This document shows positions 1 through 7,736 of a DNA stretch of 15,203 nucleotides, in pieces (the first letter of the stretch is position 1; every line of letters begins with the position of its first letter). The stretch comes from Actinomycetota bacterium (GTDB taxonomy: Bacteria; Actinomycetota; Actinomycetes; Nanopelagicales; Nanopelagicaceae). A program made the position numbers and the translations under genes. Below the pieces are notes generated by a model. That model saw nothing but the letters and a program-made list of their open reading frames with translations, was not told the origin of the DNA and ran no database searches. The stretch is taken from positions 1 to 15,203 of the forward strand of contig RGYL01000011.1 of assembly GCA_010032085.1 (NCBI GenBank), in the 5' to 3' direction.

Positions 1-82
1 TTTTGCTCAAGAGGTAGAGGGCTCTTGAACAGGCGTATCTTGCCATGTGAGTAAGGATTAGCCCAATTGGGCTATTTGCCTC
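1..82. other. Non-coding or unresolved left edge, downstream of ffh
   Basis: No gene can be supported here. On the minus strand an ATG at 44-42 opens a frame of about 15 codons (MARYACSRALYLLSK) to the window edge; it has no Shine-Dalgarno sequence and I do not recognise it. A 7 bp inverted repeat (TCAAGAG at 7-13 and CTCTTGA at 22-28) with an 8 nt loop, and the hairpin at 59-74, are the only structures I see. Confidence 0.4.
59..74 (-). terminator. Hairpin just after ffh, possible terminator
   Basis: The 16 bp perfect palindrome TAGCCCAATTGGGCTA (6 bp stem, AATT loop) begins 9 bp after the ffh stop codon, where a terminator would be expected. On the minus strand it is not followed by a U-tract (the next bases are ATCCTTACTC), so intrinsic termination would be weak. 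The flank on the plus side (TTT) is slightly better, so it might instead serve a plus-strand transcript. Confidence 0.4.
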
Positions 83-1525
83 TTACCTGCGCTTCTTTTT
101 CGCCTTCTTCTTGTGAACATGTCGCCCGCCGCCGCCAGGCAATACACCGCCAGGTAATACACCACCTGCTAATCCACCCATCAAGCCCCCCGGCATCCCC
201 GGAAAACCTCCACCATTTCGCATCTGCTTCATCATTTTTTGAGCCGCCGTGAAACGATCAATTAATCGATTGACTTCAGTAACGGTGCGACCACTTCCTT
301 TTGCAATTCTTAATCTCCGTGATCCATTCAAAATTTTTGGATTCTGTCGCTCTTTAGGCGTCATGGATTGGACTATCGCCTGAGTCCTTACCAACTCATC
401 ATCATCAACGGCATCAATCTGTTTTCGCATTGCTGCGCTATTTGCACCCGGCAACATCTCTAACAACTTAGACATTGAACCCATTTTTCGCATGGCTTGT
501 AATTGTTCAAGAAAATCCTCTAGCGTGAAATCTTCACCTGAGATTAGCTTTTCTTCCATCCGTTTAGCCGAGCCCTCATCGATGGCCTTCTTCGCTTGTT
601 CGGCAAGTGTTGCAATATCGCCTAGGCCAAGGATTCGCGAAGCCATTCGATCTGGGTAGAAATAATCAAAGTCACTTAACTTCTCGCCCGATGAAGCGAA
701 GAGAATTGCTTTTTTCGTGCTCTCTGCGATGGATAGAGCGGCTCCGCCTTTTGCATCGCCATCAAGTTTTGTTAGAACTACCGCATCAAAGCCAACGCCA
801 TCCTCAAAAGCCTGTGCCGTTCTTATTGCATCCTGACCAATCATCGCGTCAACTACAAAGAGAGTTTCGTTTGGATTTATAGCAGCCTTTATATTCTTAG
901 CTTGAGTCATTAATTCCTCATCGACACCAAGACGGCCAGCCGTATCTACAATCACGATGTTGTAGAAATTTGATTTTGCAAATGCAATTCCACTCATGGC
1001 AACCTCTACCGGATCACCTACGCCATTTCCAGGTTGCGGGGCATGTAACTTAACGCCGATTGATTCGGCCAAAACTCCGAGTTGTGTTACCGCATTGGGG
1101 CGTTGCAGATCGGCCGCAACTAGAAGTGGGGTATTTCCCTGATCTTTCAAAAATAACGCGAGTTTTCCGGCGAGGGTGGTCTTGCCCGAACCTTGTAGGC
1201 CAGCGAGCATGATTACTGTCGGTGGATTTTTCGCAAATCTAATTCGGCGAGCTGGTCCGCCCAGTATTTCGACTAATTCTGCATTGACTATCGAGTAAAT
1301 CTCTTGTGACTGATTCGTGCTCTTGCGAATCTCCGGAAGAGCTGCAAGTGAGCGTTGCTTAATTCGATTTATAAATCCATTTACAACTGTGAGAGCGACA
1401 TCGCCATCGAGAAGCGCCAGCCTTATTTCATCACAAATTGCTTCGATATCACTCTCGGAGATTCTCCCCTTGCCTCTTAAAGTTGCAAAGGCAGAGGAGA
1501 ACCTCTCTGAGAGCGACTCAAACAC
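83..1525 (-). CDS. ffh: Signal recognition particle protein Ffh (SRP54 GTPase)
   Basis: Ffh binds 4.5S SRP RNA and signal sequences of nascent chains, then docks with FtsY at the membrane in a GTP-dependent cycle. In the 480 aa product, the N domain is at about 1-90 and the G domain at about 100-300, with G1 GLQGSGKTT (109-117), DTAGR (194-198) and TKLDG (252-256). The M domain at about 310-450 ends in a Gly/Met-rich linker and a basic tail (HVHKKKAKKKRR), as in other actinobacterial Ffh proteins. The start is a GTG 12 bp after the glnB stop; the sequence begins MFESLSERF like the family, and no good ribosome binding site is visible, so translation may be coupled to glnB. FtsY is encoded in the same window. 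The C-terminal linker contains a short tandem repeat. Confidence 0.97.
   Translation of the reverse strand: MFESLSERFSSAFATLRGKGRISESDIEAICDEIRLALLDGDVALTVVNGFINRIKQRSLAALPEIRKSTNQSQEIYSIVNAELVEILGGPARRIRFAKNPPTVIMLAGLQGSGKTTLAGKLALFLKDQGNTPLLVAADLQRPNAVTQLGVLAESIGVKLHAPQPGNGVGDPVEVAMSGIAFAKSNFYNIVIVDTAGRLGVDEELMTQAKNIKAAINPNETLFVVDAMIGQDAIRTAQAFEDGVGFDAVVLTKLDGDAKGGAALSIAESTKKAILFASSGEKLSDFDYFYPDRMASRILGLGDIATLAEQAKKAIDEGSAKRMEEKLISGEDFTLEDFLEQLQAMRKMGSMSKLLEMLPGANSAAMRKQIDAVDDDELVRTQAIVQSMTPKERQNPKILNGSRRLRIAKGSGRTVTEVNRLIDRFTAAQKMMKQMRNGGGFPGMPGGLMGGLAGGVLPGGVLPGGGGRHVHKKKAKKKRR
135..179. repeat. Three-copy 15 bp tandem repeat in ffh linker
   Basis: The copies are 135-149 (CCAGGCAATACACCG), 150-164 (CCAGGTAATACACCA) and a degenerate 165-179. 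On the minus strand they encode a five-residue unit of the type VLPGG/GLAGG in the Gly-rich stretch before the basic tail of Ffh. The repeat preserves frame and probably arose by slippage in a tolerant linker. Confidence 0.75.
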
Positions 1526-1537
1526 TGCGCGAGCGTA

Positions 1538-1876
1538 CTAAATCGCTGCGCTTCCCTTCTCTCCAGTTCGTACCCGAACTACCTCTTCAACTGAAGTGAC
1601 CCAGATCTTGCCATCGCCAATCTGCCCGGTTGCTGCGCTCTTTACGATCGCATCAATAATGGGCTGAACATCTTTTGTATCAGCGAGGATTTCGAAGCGG
1701 ATCTTTTGAAGTAGGTCGATGGGATATTCAGCGCCACGATAAACCTCTACGTGACCACCCTGGCGTCCGACTCCAGAAACTTCCGAGACAGTAATTCCCT
1801 TCACCCCAATTGCACGGAGTGCAGCCTTTACATCATCAAGCTTCTGAGGCTTAATTACAGCAGTTACTAGTTTCAC
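1538..1876 (-). CDS. glnB: Nitrogen regulatory protein P-II (GlnB/GlnK)
   Basis: This trimeric PII signalling protein senses ATP/ADP and 2-oxoglutarate and, when paired with amt, typically plugs the ammonium channel. The product is 112 aa, the usual PII length. The T-loop at about 37-55 carries YRGAEY with Tyr46 and the modification-site Tyr51. The B-loop signature TGQIGDGK is at 83-90, and the C-terminus RVRTGEKGSAAI is canonical. The start is GTG, 2 bp after the amt stop, with a strong Shine-Dalgarno sequence inside the end of amt. The amt pairing argues for a GlnK-like role. No glnD follows: ffh begins 12 bp downstream, so the usual actinobacterial PII-modifying enzyme is not linked here. 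Confident on family; glnB versus glnK naming is a convention. Confidence 0.96.
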   Translation of the reverse strand: MKLVTAVIKPQKLDDVKAALRAIGVKGITVSEVSGVGRQGGHVEVYRGAEYPIDLLQKIRFEILADTKDVQPIIDAIVKSAATGQIGDGKIWVTSVEEVVRVRTGEKGSAAI

Positions 1877-1878
1877 GA

Positions 1879-3168
1879 TTAACGACCTCCCTTTAGGATT
1901 CCGCCCATTTCATAAGCGCTCTCAGCATGTTCGCTTAGATCCACGCCGCCGAGTTCTTTATCGCTGGTAACTCTGAAACCAATGGTTTTCTCAATCAAGA
2001 AACCAATTATCAAAGTTGCAATAAATGAATATGCAGCCACTAAGCCGACGCCGAGCGCTTGCTTTCCAAGTAGCGCAGTTCCGCCACCATAGAAGAGTCC
2101 ATCTGCGCCAAGTGAGTTTGCCGCACTTGAACCGAAGAAACCGATTGCAAGGCTGCCGATTACGCCACCTACCAAGTGAACTCCAACTACATCAAGAGAA
2201 TCATCGAATCCAAAGCGGTACTTCAGTCCAACGGCAAGTGCGCAAATTGCGCCAGCGATTAAACCGATAACAACTGCGGCCCACGGAGCTACGTAAGCGC
2301 AAGCCGGAGTAATTGCTACTAGACCCGCGACAACTCCTGAGGCGGCGCCAAGTGATGAGAAGTGTCCGTCACGAATTTTCTCCACCAAGATCCAACCAAT
2401 TAGCGCGCCGGCAGCAGCGACCTGGGTATTGATAAATGCGAGCGCTGCAACTCCATCTGCAGCAAGTGCCGAACCAGCATTAAATCCAAACCAGCCAAAC
2501 CAAAGTAGCGCTGCTCCAAGAAGTACGAGCGGTAGCGAGTGCGGACGCATCGGACTCTTCTGCCAGCCAATTCTTCTTCCTAGAACTATTGCAAGAGCGA
2601 GCGCGGCTGCACCTGCATTAATGTGAACTGCAGTTCCTCCGGCAAAATCTTGTACACCTCTTGAGGCGAGGAAGCCAGCTCCTGTGACGGTATCGCCAAC
2701 TTTGTTACCAAAGGCGAATACCCAGTGTGCGACCGGGAAGTAGACCAGCGTCACCCAAATTGCAACGAAAACTCCCCATGAAAAGAACTTGGCGCGATCT
2801 GCTATCGCACCAGAAATAAGTGCAGGAGTAATGATTGCAAACATCAATTGAAAACCGGCAAATGCAAGTAGTGGTATCGGGTACACGCCACCATTGTTTG
2901 CTAATTCTCCAACGGCATCCCCCAGTCCAGAGAGCGAGAAAGATCCATACCATTGTGAATTCGCTTCATAACCAAATGCCAACTTATATCCGTAAATAAC
3001 CCAGAGCACACTTACGATTCCGATTGTCACCATCGACATCATCATCATGTTTAGAGCGCTCTTTGCTCGAACCATTCCGCCATAGAAAAGTGCTAAGCCT
3101 GGTGTCATAAGAAGTACCAAGGCCGAGCTGGCCAATACCCATGCGGTATTACCTGCATCTAATTCCAT
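1879..3168 (-). CDS. amt: Ammonium transporter Amt
   Basis: This is an integral membrane ammonium channel of the Amt/Mep/Rh family. The 429 aa product has about 11 hydrophobic segments separated by short polar loops. Family marks include FYGGMVR near 28-34, an Asp-containing DFAGGTAVHINAG stretch with pore His182, and VVGVHLVGG with the second pore histidine, His331. The pore histidine pair and gate-region aromatics (F107) are present, so it should be active. The C-terminal cytoplasmic tail that interacts with PII is present (about 390-429). ATG start with AAGGG-type Shine-Dalgarno 7 nt upstream. It is first in a unit with glnB and ffh, and the 130 bp upstream holds two small palindromes, the likely control region. 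Confidence 0.97.
   Translation of the reverse strand: MELDAGNTAWVLASSALVLLMTPGLALFYGGMVRAKSALNMMMMSMVTIGIVSVLWVIYGYKLAFGYEANSQWYGSFSLSGLGDAVGELANNGGVYPIPLLAFAGFQLMFAIITPALISGAIADRAKFFSWGVFVAIWVTLVYFPVAHWVFAFGNKVGDTVTGAGFLASRGVQDFAGGTAVHINAGAAALALAIVLGRRIGWQKSPMRPHSLPLVLLGAALLWFGWFGFNAGSALAADGVAALAFINTQVAAAGALIGWILVEKIRDGHFSSLGAASGVVAGLVAITPACAYVAPWAAVVIGLIAGAICALAVGLKYRFGFDDSLDVVGVHLVGGVIGSLAIGFFGSSAANSLGADGLFYGGGTALLGKQALGVGLVAAYSFIATLIIGFLIEKTIGFRVTSDKELGGVDLSEHAESAYEMGGILKGGR
1886..1892 (-). promoter_or_regulatory. Strong Shine-Dalgarno for glnB inside amt
   Basis: AGGGAGG on the minus strand lies within the last codons of amt, 9 nt before the GTG of glnB. It fixes the GTG start and implies tightly linked translation of the channel and its regulator. 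Confidence 0.8.
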
Positions 3169-3175
3169 CGATTTT

Positions 3176-3181
3176 CCCTTC
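3176..3181 (-). promoter_or_regulatory. Ribosome binding site of amt
   Basis: GAAGGG on the minus strand, 7 nt before the amt ATG, supports the chosen start. Confidence 0.7.
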
Positions 3182-3186
3182 AGAAA

Positions 3187-3220
3187 GATCTCTAAGAGGT
3201 CAAGAATCTCAACGCTGAGA
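3187..3220. promoter_or_regulatory. Two palindromes in the amt leader
   Basis: Two inverted repeats lie 19-52 bp upstream of the amt ATG: GATCTCTAAGAGGTC (3187-3201, 5 of 6 arm positions pair) and TCTCAACGCTGAGA (3207-3220, perfect 5 bp arms, ACGC loop). They could be operator half-sites or a leader hairpin. They do not match the GlnR or AmtR consensus sequences that I know, and I see no confident -35/-10 pair. What is seen is the symmetry; the regulatory role is inferred from position ahead of an ammonium uptake operon. Confidence 0.4.
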
Positions 3221-3258
3221 ATGAGGGAATCGTCCTCGGCAAGCGTTACAACGAAGGG

Positions 3259-3278
3259 CTCGCTCTATTTCCGGCGAG
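3259..3278 (-). terminator. Weak hairpin after ftsY
   Basis: CTCGC and GCGAG arms separated by 10 nt form a 5 bp stem starting 21 nt after the ftsY stop on the minus strand. There is no U-tract after it, so this is at best a weak or Rho-assisted end of the recG-ftsY operon. Confidence 0.25.
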
Positions 3279-3298
3279 TGACTATTTGAACTGTTGCG

Positions 3299-4141
3299 TT
3301 ACGGCTGTGTTAACAACTCTGCGATGTACGCGGTGGGCTCAAAGAGGCCCAAGTCGTTCTCGCCCTCTCCTGTGCCTACCAGCTTTATCGGAACCTTAAG
3401 TTCGCGCTCTGTAGCGAGAGCTATTCCGCCTTTAGTAGAGCCATCCAATTTAGTCACCACTATTCCGGTGAGAGTTACCGCCTCAGCAAAAGATTTAGCT
3501 TGGGTGATTCCATTCTGTCCGGTCGTTCCATCAAGCACAAAAAGAACTTCATCGATAGGAGAAACCTTCTCGACGACGCGGCGAACTTTGCCTAACTCCT
3601 CCATTAAATTGTTCTTGGTGTGTAGCCGCCCGGCGGTATCGATAATCAAGTAATCAAAGCCTTCGCTCTTTGCTCTTGTCGCTGCATCAAATGCAACCGA
3701 TGCCGGATCGCCATTTACTTTGCCGAGAACGACTGGAACTTCAATTCGCGCTCCCCAAGTAGATAGCTGTTCTACTGCAGCCGCGCGGAAAGTATCTGCG
3801 GCGGCCAGAATTACTTTGTTACCTTCCTTTTTTAACAGTTTCGCAAGTTTCGCTACCGTTGTGGTTTTTCCAGTCCCATTTACTCCAACAACCAGAATCG
3901 TAGTTAAGCGACCCTCCGCTTTACTCAAGTCGCGCTTAGCATCGCTTAATGAAGCAAGAATGTGAGAAGTGAGTTGTTCACTTAATACTTCGCTCTTCTC
4001 GCGCTCGACAAGCCCAACCAACTCTTCTGTGAATCTCGGGCCGATATCAGATTCAATTAATACTTTACGAAATTCTGCTAGATCTTCCGTGGTCGCTTTA
4101 TTTCGCGAGAATTTAGATAAGAAGGATCCGAAGAGACCCAT
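3299..4141 (-). CDS. ftsY: SRP receptor GTPase FtsY
   Basis: FtsY is the membrane-associated receptor that pairs with Ffh to hand ribosome-nascent chain complexes to SecYEG. The product is 280 aa from the ATG at 4141. A TTG two codons upstream (4147) is possible, but ATG gives the expected MGLFGSFLSKF amphipathic start. The N domain is at about 10-75 and the G domain follows, with G1 GVNGTGKTT (about 86-94), DTFRAAA, DTAGRLHT (about 168-175), TKLDGSTKGG (from 230) and a GTGEGENDLGLF closing motif. The long acidic A domain of E. coli FtsY and the N-terminal extension common in larger actinobacterial homologues are absent, so membrane contact probably relies on the N-terminal amphipathic helix. 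The start lies 7 bp after the smc stop; it is the last gene of the long operon. Confidence 0.95.
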   Translation of the reverse strand: MGLFGSFLSKFSRNKATTEDLAEFRKVLIESDIGPRFTEELVGLVEREKSEVLSEQLTSHILASLSDAKRDLSKAEGRLTTILVVGVNGTGKTTTVAKLAKLLKKEGNKVILAAADTFRAAAVEQLSTWGARIEVPVVLGKVNGDPASVAFDAATRAKSEGFDYLIIDTAGRLHTKNNLMEELGKVRRVVEKVSPIDEVLFVLDGTTGQNGITQAKSFAEAVTLTGIVVTKLDGSTKGGIALATERELKVPIKLVGTGEGENDLGLFEPTAYIAELLTQP

Positions 4142-4148
4142 AATCAAA

Positions 4149-7100
4149 CTACCCAGAGACCGGTTCGGACTCTACTTCGCGAAGTCGCTGCGAGATTACT
4201 TCTGATACGCCATCACCGCGCATCGTCACGCCGTAAAGTGAATCTGCAATCTCCATCGTGCGCTTTTGGTGGGTAATAACAATTAATTGCGATGCCGCGC
4301 GCAACTCCTCTAGAACAGTTAATAGTCGCCCAAGGTTTACGTCATCAAGAGCTGCTTCAACCTCATCAAGTACATAAAAGGGGCTCGGGCGCGCTTTAAA
4401 GATGGCAACCAATAGTGCAACGGCTGTTAACGAGCGCTCACCTCCAGAGAGTAGAGAGAGTCGCTTCACCCGCTTTCCAGGAGGACGAGCTTCCACGTCA
4501 ACCCCGGAATTAAGCAGATCTCCTGGTTCGGTAAGAATCAATCTGCCATCGCCGCCTGGGAAAAGTCGGGCAAAGATCTTCTCAAATTCTCTCGCCGTGT
4601 CGCGATACGCCTCTTCAAATATCTGTTGGACACGATCATCGACTTCTTTAATAATGTCGAGTAAATCCTTTTTCGACTTCTTTAAATCTTCCAATTGTTC
4701 AGCTAAATACTTCAACCGTTCTTCCAGCGAAGAATATTCTTCAAGGGCAAGGGGATTTATTTTCCCGAGCAGTGCTAGTGATTTTTCAGCGCTGGCTAAT
4801 CTCTTCTCTTGCTGTTCCCGTACAAATGGGATGTATTCGCCCTCAGACAATTCACCATTTTCATTCTCAATGAAAGTTGGAACATCTCGCTCCGGGCCAA
4901 ATTCGACTACCAAGGTTTCGCTATCAACGCCAAATTCCTCAAGAGCCTTTAACTCCAATTGCTCGATACGAAGGCGTTGTTCGGCGCGGGCAATCTCATC
5001 CCTGTGAACACTCGAAGTTAATTGATCAAGCTCACTTGCCAGATCTCTAATCTGAGCACGGATCGTGAGAATTTCGCCATCTCTTGTAGTTCTGGCTTCT
5101 TCAAGTCGAGAACGTTCATGATTAGCGCGCGCTATCGAACTCTCTATTTGAATGAGGGCTTCATAAGCGGCATCGGCGATTGCTTGCGCCGTAATTGCAC
5201 CACGCGCCCGAGCCTCTCTCCGTGAAATCTGACGAGCTGCACTCTCGCGCTCATTTAATGCGCTCTGTTCTAATTCCGATGCGCGTTGAGTAATTGCCGC
5301 TACCCGCTCTTCGATTGTGCGGGTTGCTAACCTTGCTTCAACTTCTACTGCCCGAGCTGTAGAAATTGATGCCCGAAGATTCTCTAGCTGAGTTCTATCC
5401 GGTTCCACCGGTTCGCTACCTGAATTCAAAGCACTTGTTGCCACATCAAGTTCTGATTCATCACCCTTAATTGAAATTCTCACTTCACTAATGGAGCTCT
5501 CAAGTCTTTCAATCTCAGCACCTGCGCTACGAACACCTTGTCCGGCCGCGGCCATTTGTTCAGCTAATCCAGCCATCCTTGCATCGGATTCATTTAACTT
5601 TGCAACTGTTTGATCATATTCTTGTTGCGCTCTGCGCACTTCACCCTCTTGAGCGGAAATCTCAAAGTTAAGTCGATCGCATTCATGACTAACCTTAGTA
5701 AGTTCAATCTCACTCTTCTCTATTAGCGCTGAAATTTCAATCAGTGATGTTGAGACTGAGGAGCCACCCTTTGCGCGACCTCTTCCAATCACATCACCTT
5801 CCCTAGTGACCGCAATCAATTCAGGATGCGCAGAAATCACTCGCTGTGCATGCGCAAGTGAATCTGCCGCAATGTAACCAGAAAAGAGTTGCGAGATGGA
5901 GTTTGCCAACGTCGCGGAAGAAACTTTTGAGGCTAGCGTCACTACATCGCTTGGATATTGAATCGCGCCTTCACTGCTTCCCGCGATTATTAGTAGCTCC
6001 GCATTTCCGGCAGATTCTGTTTTCAAGAAAGAAATCGCAGAAATTGCACTATCAGAGTCGTTAACCACTAAGGCATCTGCGACGCTACCGAGAGCAGCTG
6101 ATACTGCGCTCTCCCAGCCTGACTCCACCGAGATTAATGATGCAACGCTGCCACGGATCTCTATCCCGCGATTATTTGTAAGGAGCGCTCCGCTACCATC
6201 CTTATGTAGCGTTGCTTGACGAAGTGCATCAACCTTAGATTGCAGAGAACTGCGATTTCGTTCTGCCTTTATCTGATCAGTTTGAGTAGCTTCGAGTTTT
6301 CCCCGCGCTGAAGTTAAAGTGGTCTTTGCGCGCTCAAATTCAGCATCAAGGCCTAATTCGCTGGCATCAAGCCCAGCAATCTCACTCTCGAGCGAGGCAA
6401 ACTCGCGTCGCGAAACATCAACTCGCTCGCGAGCTTCACCAAGCGCCTTTTCTAATCTTGCTAGTTCAGATTTTGCACCAGAAATAGCGGATTGCAGACT
6501 CTTTATATGGCCCTCTTGCCTCGCCGTCCCTTCGCGATGATCAGCGATTGCGCGTAGTGCCGCTGAGACTCGATCTTCTTCAATTCTTACCCGGCCCTCA
6601 AGTTCAAGCACATTCTTACTTGCTTCAGCAAGTTCACCTTGCGACTTTGTTAACTCGCTACGAAGAACATTCTCCTCATGTCTTAGCGAACTTGCTTCAC
6701 GTTCCATTACATCTGGATCTCGACCACTTGAGCGAGCCTCTTCAACTTCCTCCGCTAAAAATCTAGCGCGCTCCGAAGCCAAATTCTGAGTGCCGCGTAA
6801 CTTCTCGCGTTCCCCGACTAACTTGTAATAATTATCTTGCGCGGCACTCAACAGCGGTCCCTCAACGCTTGCGACTCGGTCAAGTTCAACTTCACGATTT
6901 CGCAACCGGTCGAGGTCTTGTTCCACTTCGATTCGCCGTGCCCTTAAAGCAGATTCATCCGCTACTTCAGAATTTAAAGTTGTTCTAAAACTAGCAACAT
7001 CATCTGCGAGAATGCGAAGTCTTGCATCTCTCACTTCTGCTTGAATCACGGCCGCCTTCTTCGCAACTTCAGCTTGTTTGCCGAGTGGTCTTAGTTGACG

Positions 7101-7697
7101 CTTAAGTTCATTGGTCAGATCTTGTACCCGCGACATGTTCTGCTGCATCGACTCAAGTTTTCGCAGCGCCTTCTCCTTGCGCTTACGGTGCTTGAGAATT
7201 CCGGCGGCTTCTTCGATAAATCCTCGCCGTTCCTCCGGATTTGCCATCAAGATTGCATCTAATTGCCCTTGACCCACAATTACATGCATCTCTCGACCGA
7301 TTCCGCTATCGCTCAATAATTCTTGGATATCTAGTAATCGGCAATTCTCTCCATTGATTTGGTAATCACTCTGGCCGTTTCTAAAAAGAATTCTTGAGAT
7401 GGTAACTTCAGTGAAATCAATCGGCAGCGCGCCATCAGTGTTATCTATGGTGACAGCTACTTCAGCTCTTCCTAGTGGCGCTCTTCCTGAAGTTCCAGCA
7501 AAGATGACATCTTCCATCTTTCCGCCGCGCAGGCTCTTTGCGCCCTGTTCACCCATAACCCAGGTAAGAGCATCGACCACATTGCTTTTGCCCGAGCCAT
7601 TTGGCCCGACGATGCAGGTGATCCCCGGCTCAAAGCGCAAGGTCGTCGGGGCGGCAAAGGACTTGAAGCCCTTGAGGGTCATGCTCTTCAAATACAC
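4149..7697 (-). CDS. smc: Chromosome segregation protein SMC
   Basis: SMC is an ATPase that, with ScpA and ScpB, extrudes and organises chromosomal DNA. The 1182 aa product is full length. The Walker A motif GPNGSGKSN is at 31-39, the Q-loop VGQGQLD at 141-147, and long coiled coils run at about 170-500 and 650-1000. The hinge lies at about 510-645 and contains a glycine-rich GRGRAKGG segment. The ABC signature LSGGE is at 1083-1087, and Walker B VLDEVEAALDD begins at 1109. The start is GTG giving MYLKSMTLKGFKSF, the expected family start; no clear Shine-Dalgarno sequence precedes it. It sits between mutM (39 bp gap) and ftsY (7 bp gap). ScpA and ScpB are not in this window. No missing segments are seen. 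Confidence 0.98.
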   Translation of the reverse strand: MYLKSMTLKGFKSFAAPTTLRFEPGITCIVGPNGSGKSNVVDALTWVMGEQGAKSLRGGKMEDVIFAGTSGRAPLGRAEVAVTIDNTDGALPIDFTEVTISRILFRNGQSDYQINGENCRLLDIQELLSDSGIGREMHVIVGQGQLDAILMANPEERRGFIEEAAGILKHRKRKEKALRKLESMQQNMSRVQDLTNELKRQLRPLGKQAEVAKKAAVIQAEVRDARLRILADDVASFRTTLNSEVADESALRARRIEVEQDLDRLRNREVELDRVASVEGPLLSAAQDNYYKLVGEREKLRGTQNLASERARFLAEEVEEARSSGRDPDVMEREASSLRHEENVLRSELTKSQGELAEASKNVLELEGRVRIEEDRVSAALRAIADHREGTARQEGHIKSLQSAISGAKSELARLEKALGEARERVDVSRREFASLESEIAGLDASELGLDAEFERAKTTLTSARGKLEATQTDQIKAERNRSSLQSKVDALRQATLHKDGSGALLTNNRGIEIRGSVASLISVESGWESAVSAALGSVADALVVNDSDSAISAISFLKTESAGNAELLIIAGSSEGAIQYPSDVVTLASKVSSATLANSISQLFSGYIAADSLAHAQRVISAHPELIAVTREGDVIGRGRAKGGSSVSTSLIEISALIEKSEIELTKVSHECDRLNFEISAQEGEVRRAQQEYDQTVAKLNESDARMAGLAEQMAAAGQGVRSAGAEIERLESSISEVRISIKGDESELDVATSALNSGSEPVEPDRTQLENLRASISTARAVEVEARLATRTIEERVAAITQRASELEQSALNERESAARQISRREARARGAITAQAIADAAYEALIQIESSIARANHERSRLEEARTTRDGEILTIRAQIRDLASELDQLTSSVHRDEIARAEQRLRIEQLELKALEEFGVDSETLVVEFGPERDVPTFIENENGELSEGEYIPFVREQQEKRLASAEKSLALLGKINPLALEEYSSLEERLKYLAEQLEDLKKSKKDLLDIIKEVDDRVQQIFEEAYRDTAREFEKIFARLFPGGDGRLILTEPGDLLNSGVDVEARPPGKRVKRLSLLSGGERSLTAVALLVAIFKARPSPFYVLDEVEAALDDVNLGRLLTVLEELRAASQLIVITHQKRTMEIADSLYGVTMRGDGVSEVISQRLREVESEPVSG

Positions 7698-7736
7698 GGG
7701 TAGAACTTAGCGAACGCCCGCTCGCCTATCGGGTAT

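Noticed and set aside
5..45. tRNA-like D-arm sequence (GCTCAAGAGGTAGAG) at the left edge
   Set aside because: The following bases do not form a 5 bp anticodon stem or a T-arm with GTTCRA, and no acceptor stem pairs; only the D-arm resembles a tRNA.
2705..2953. 82-codon minus-strand frame inside amt
   Set aside because: It is an alternative frame of the well-conserved amt coding sequence with no ribosome binding site and no recognisable domain.
3233..3252. Possible GlnR box upstream of amt (minus-strand GTAAC half-site)
   Set aside because: One GTAAC is present but the expected GAAAC at six bases distance is CGAGG instead, and no second box follows.
4402..5007. 201-codon open frame on the plus strand inside smc
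   Set aside because: It lies wholly antisense to the conserved SMC C-terminal ATPase head, is Ser/Arg-rich in the way antisense shadows are, and resembles no family.
7698..7736. GC-rich imperfect hairpin between mutM and smc as a terminator
   Set aside because: The stem is only 5 bp with a G-U pair, no U-tract follows, and the genes appear to be in one operon.
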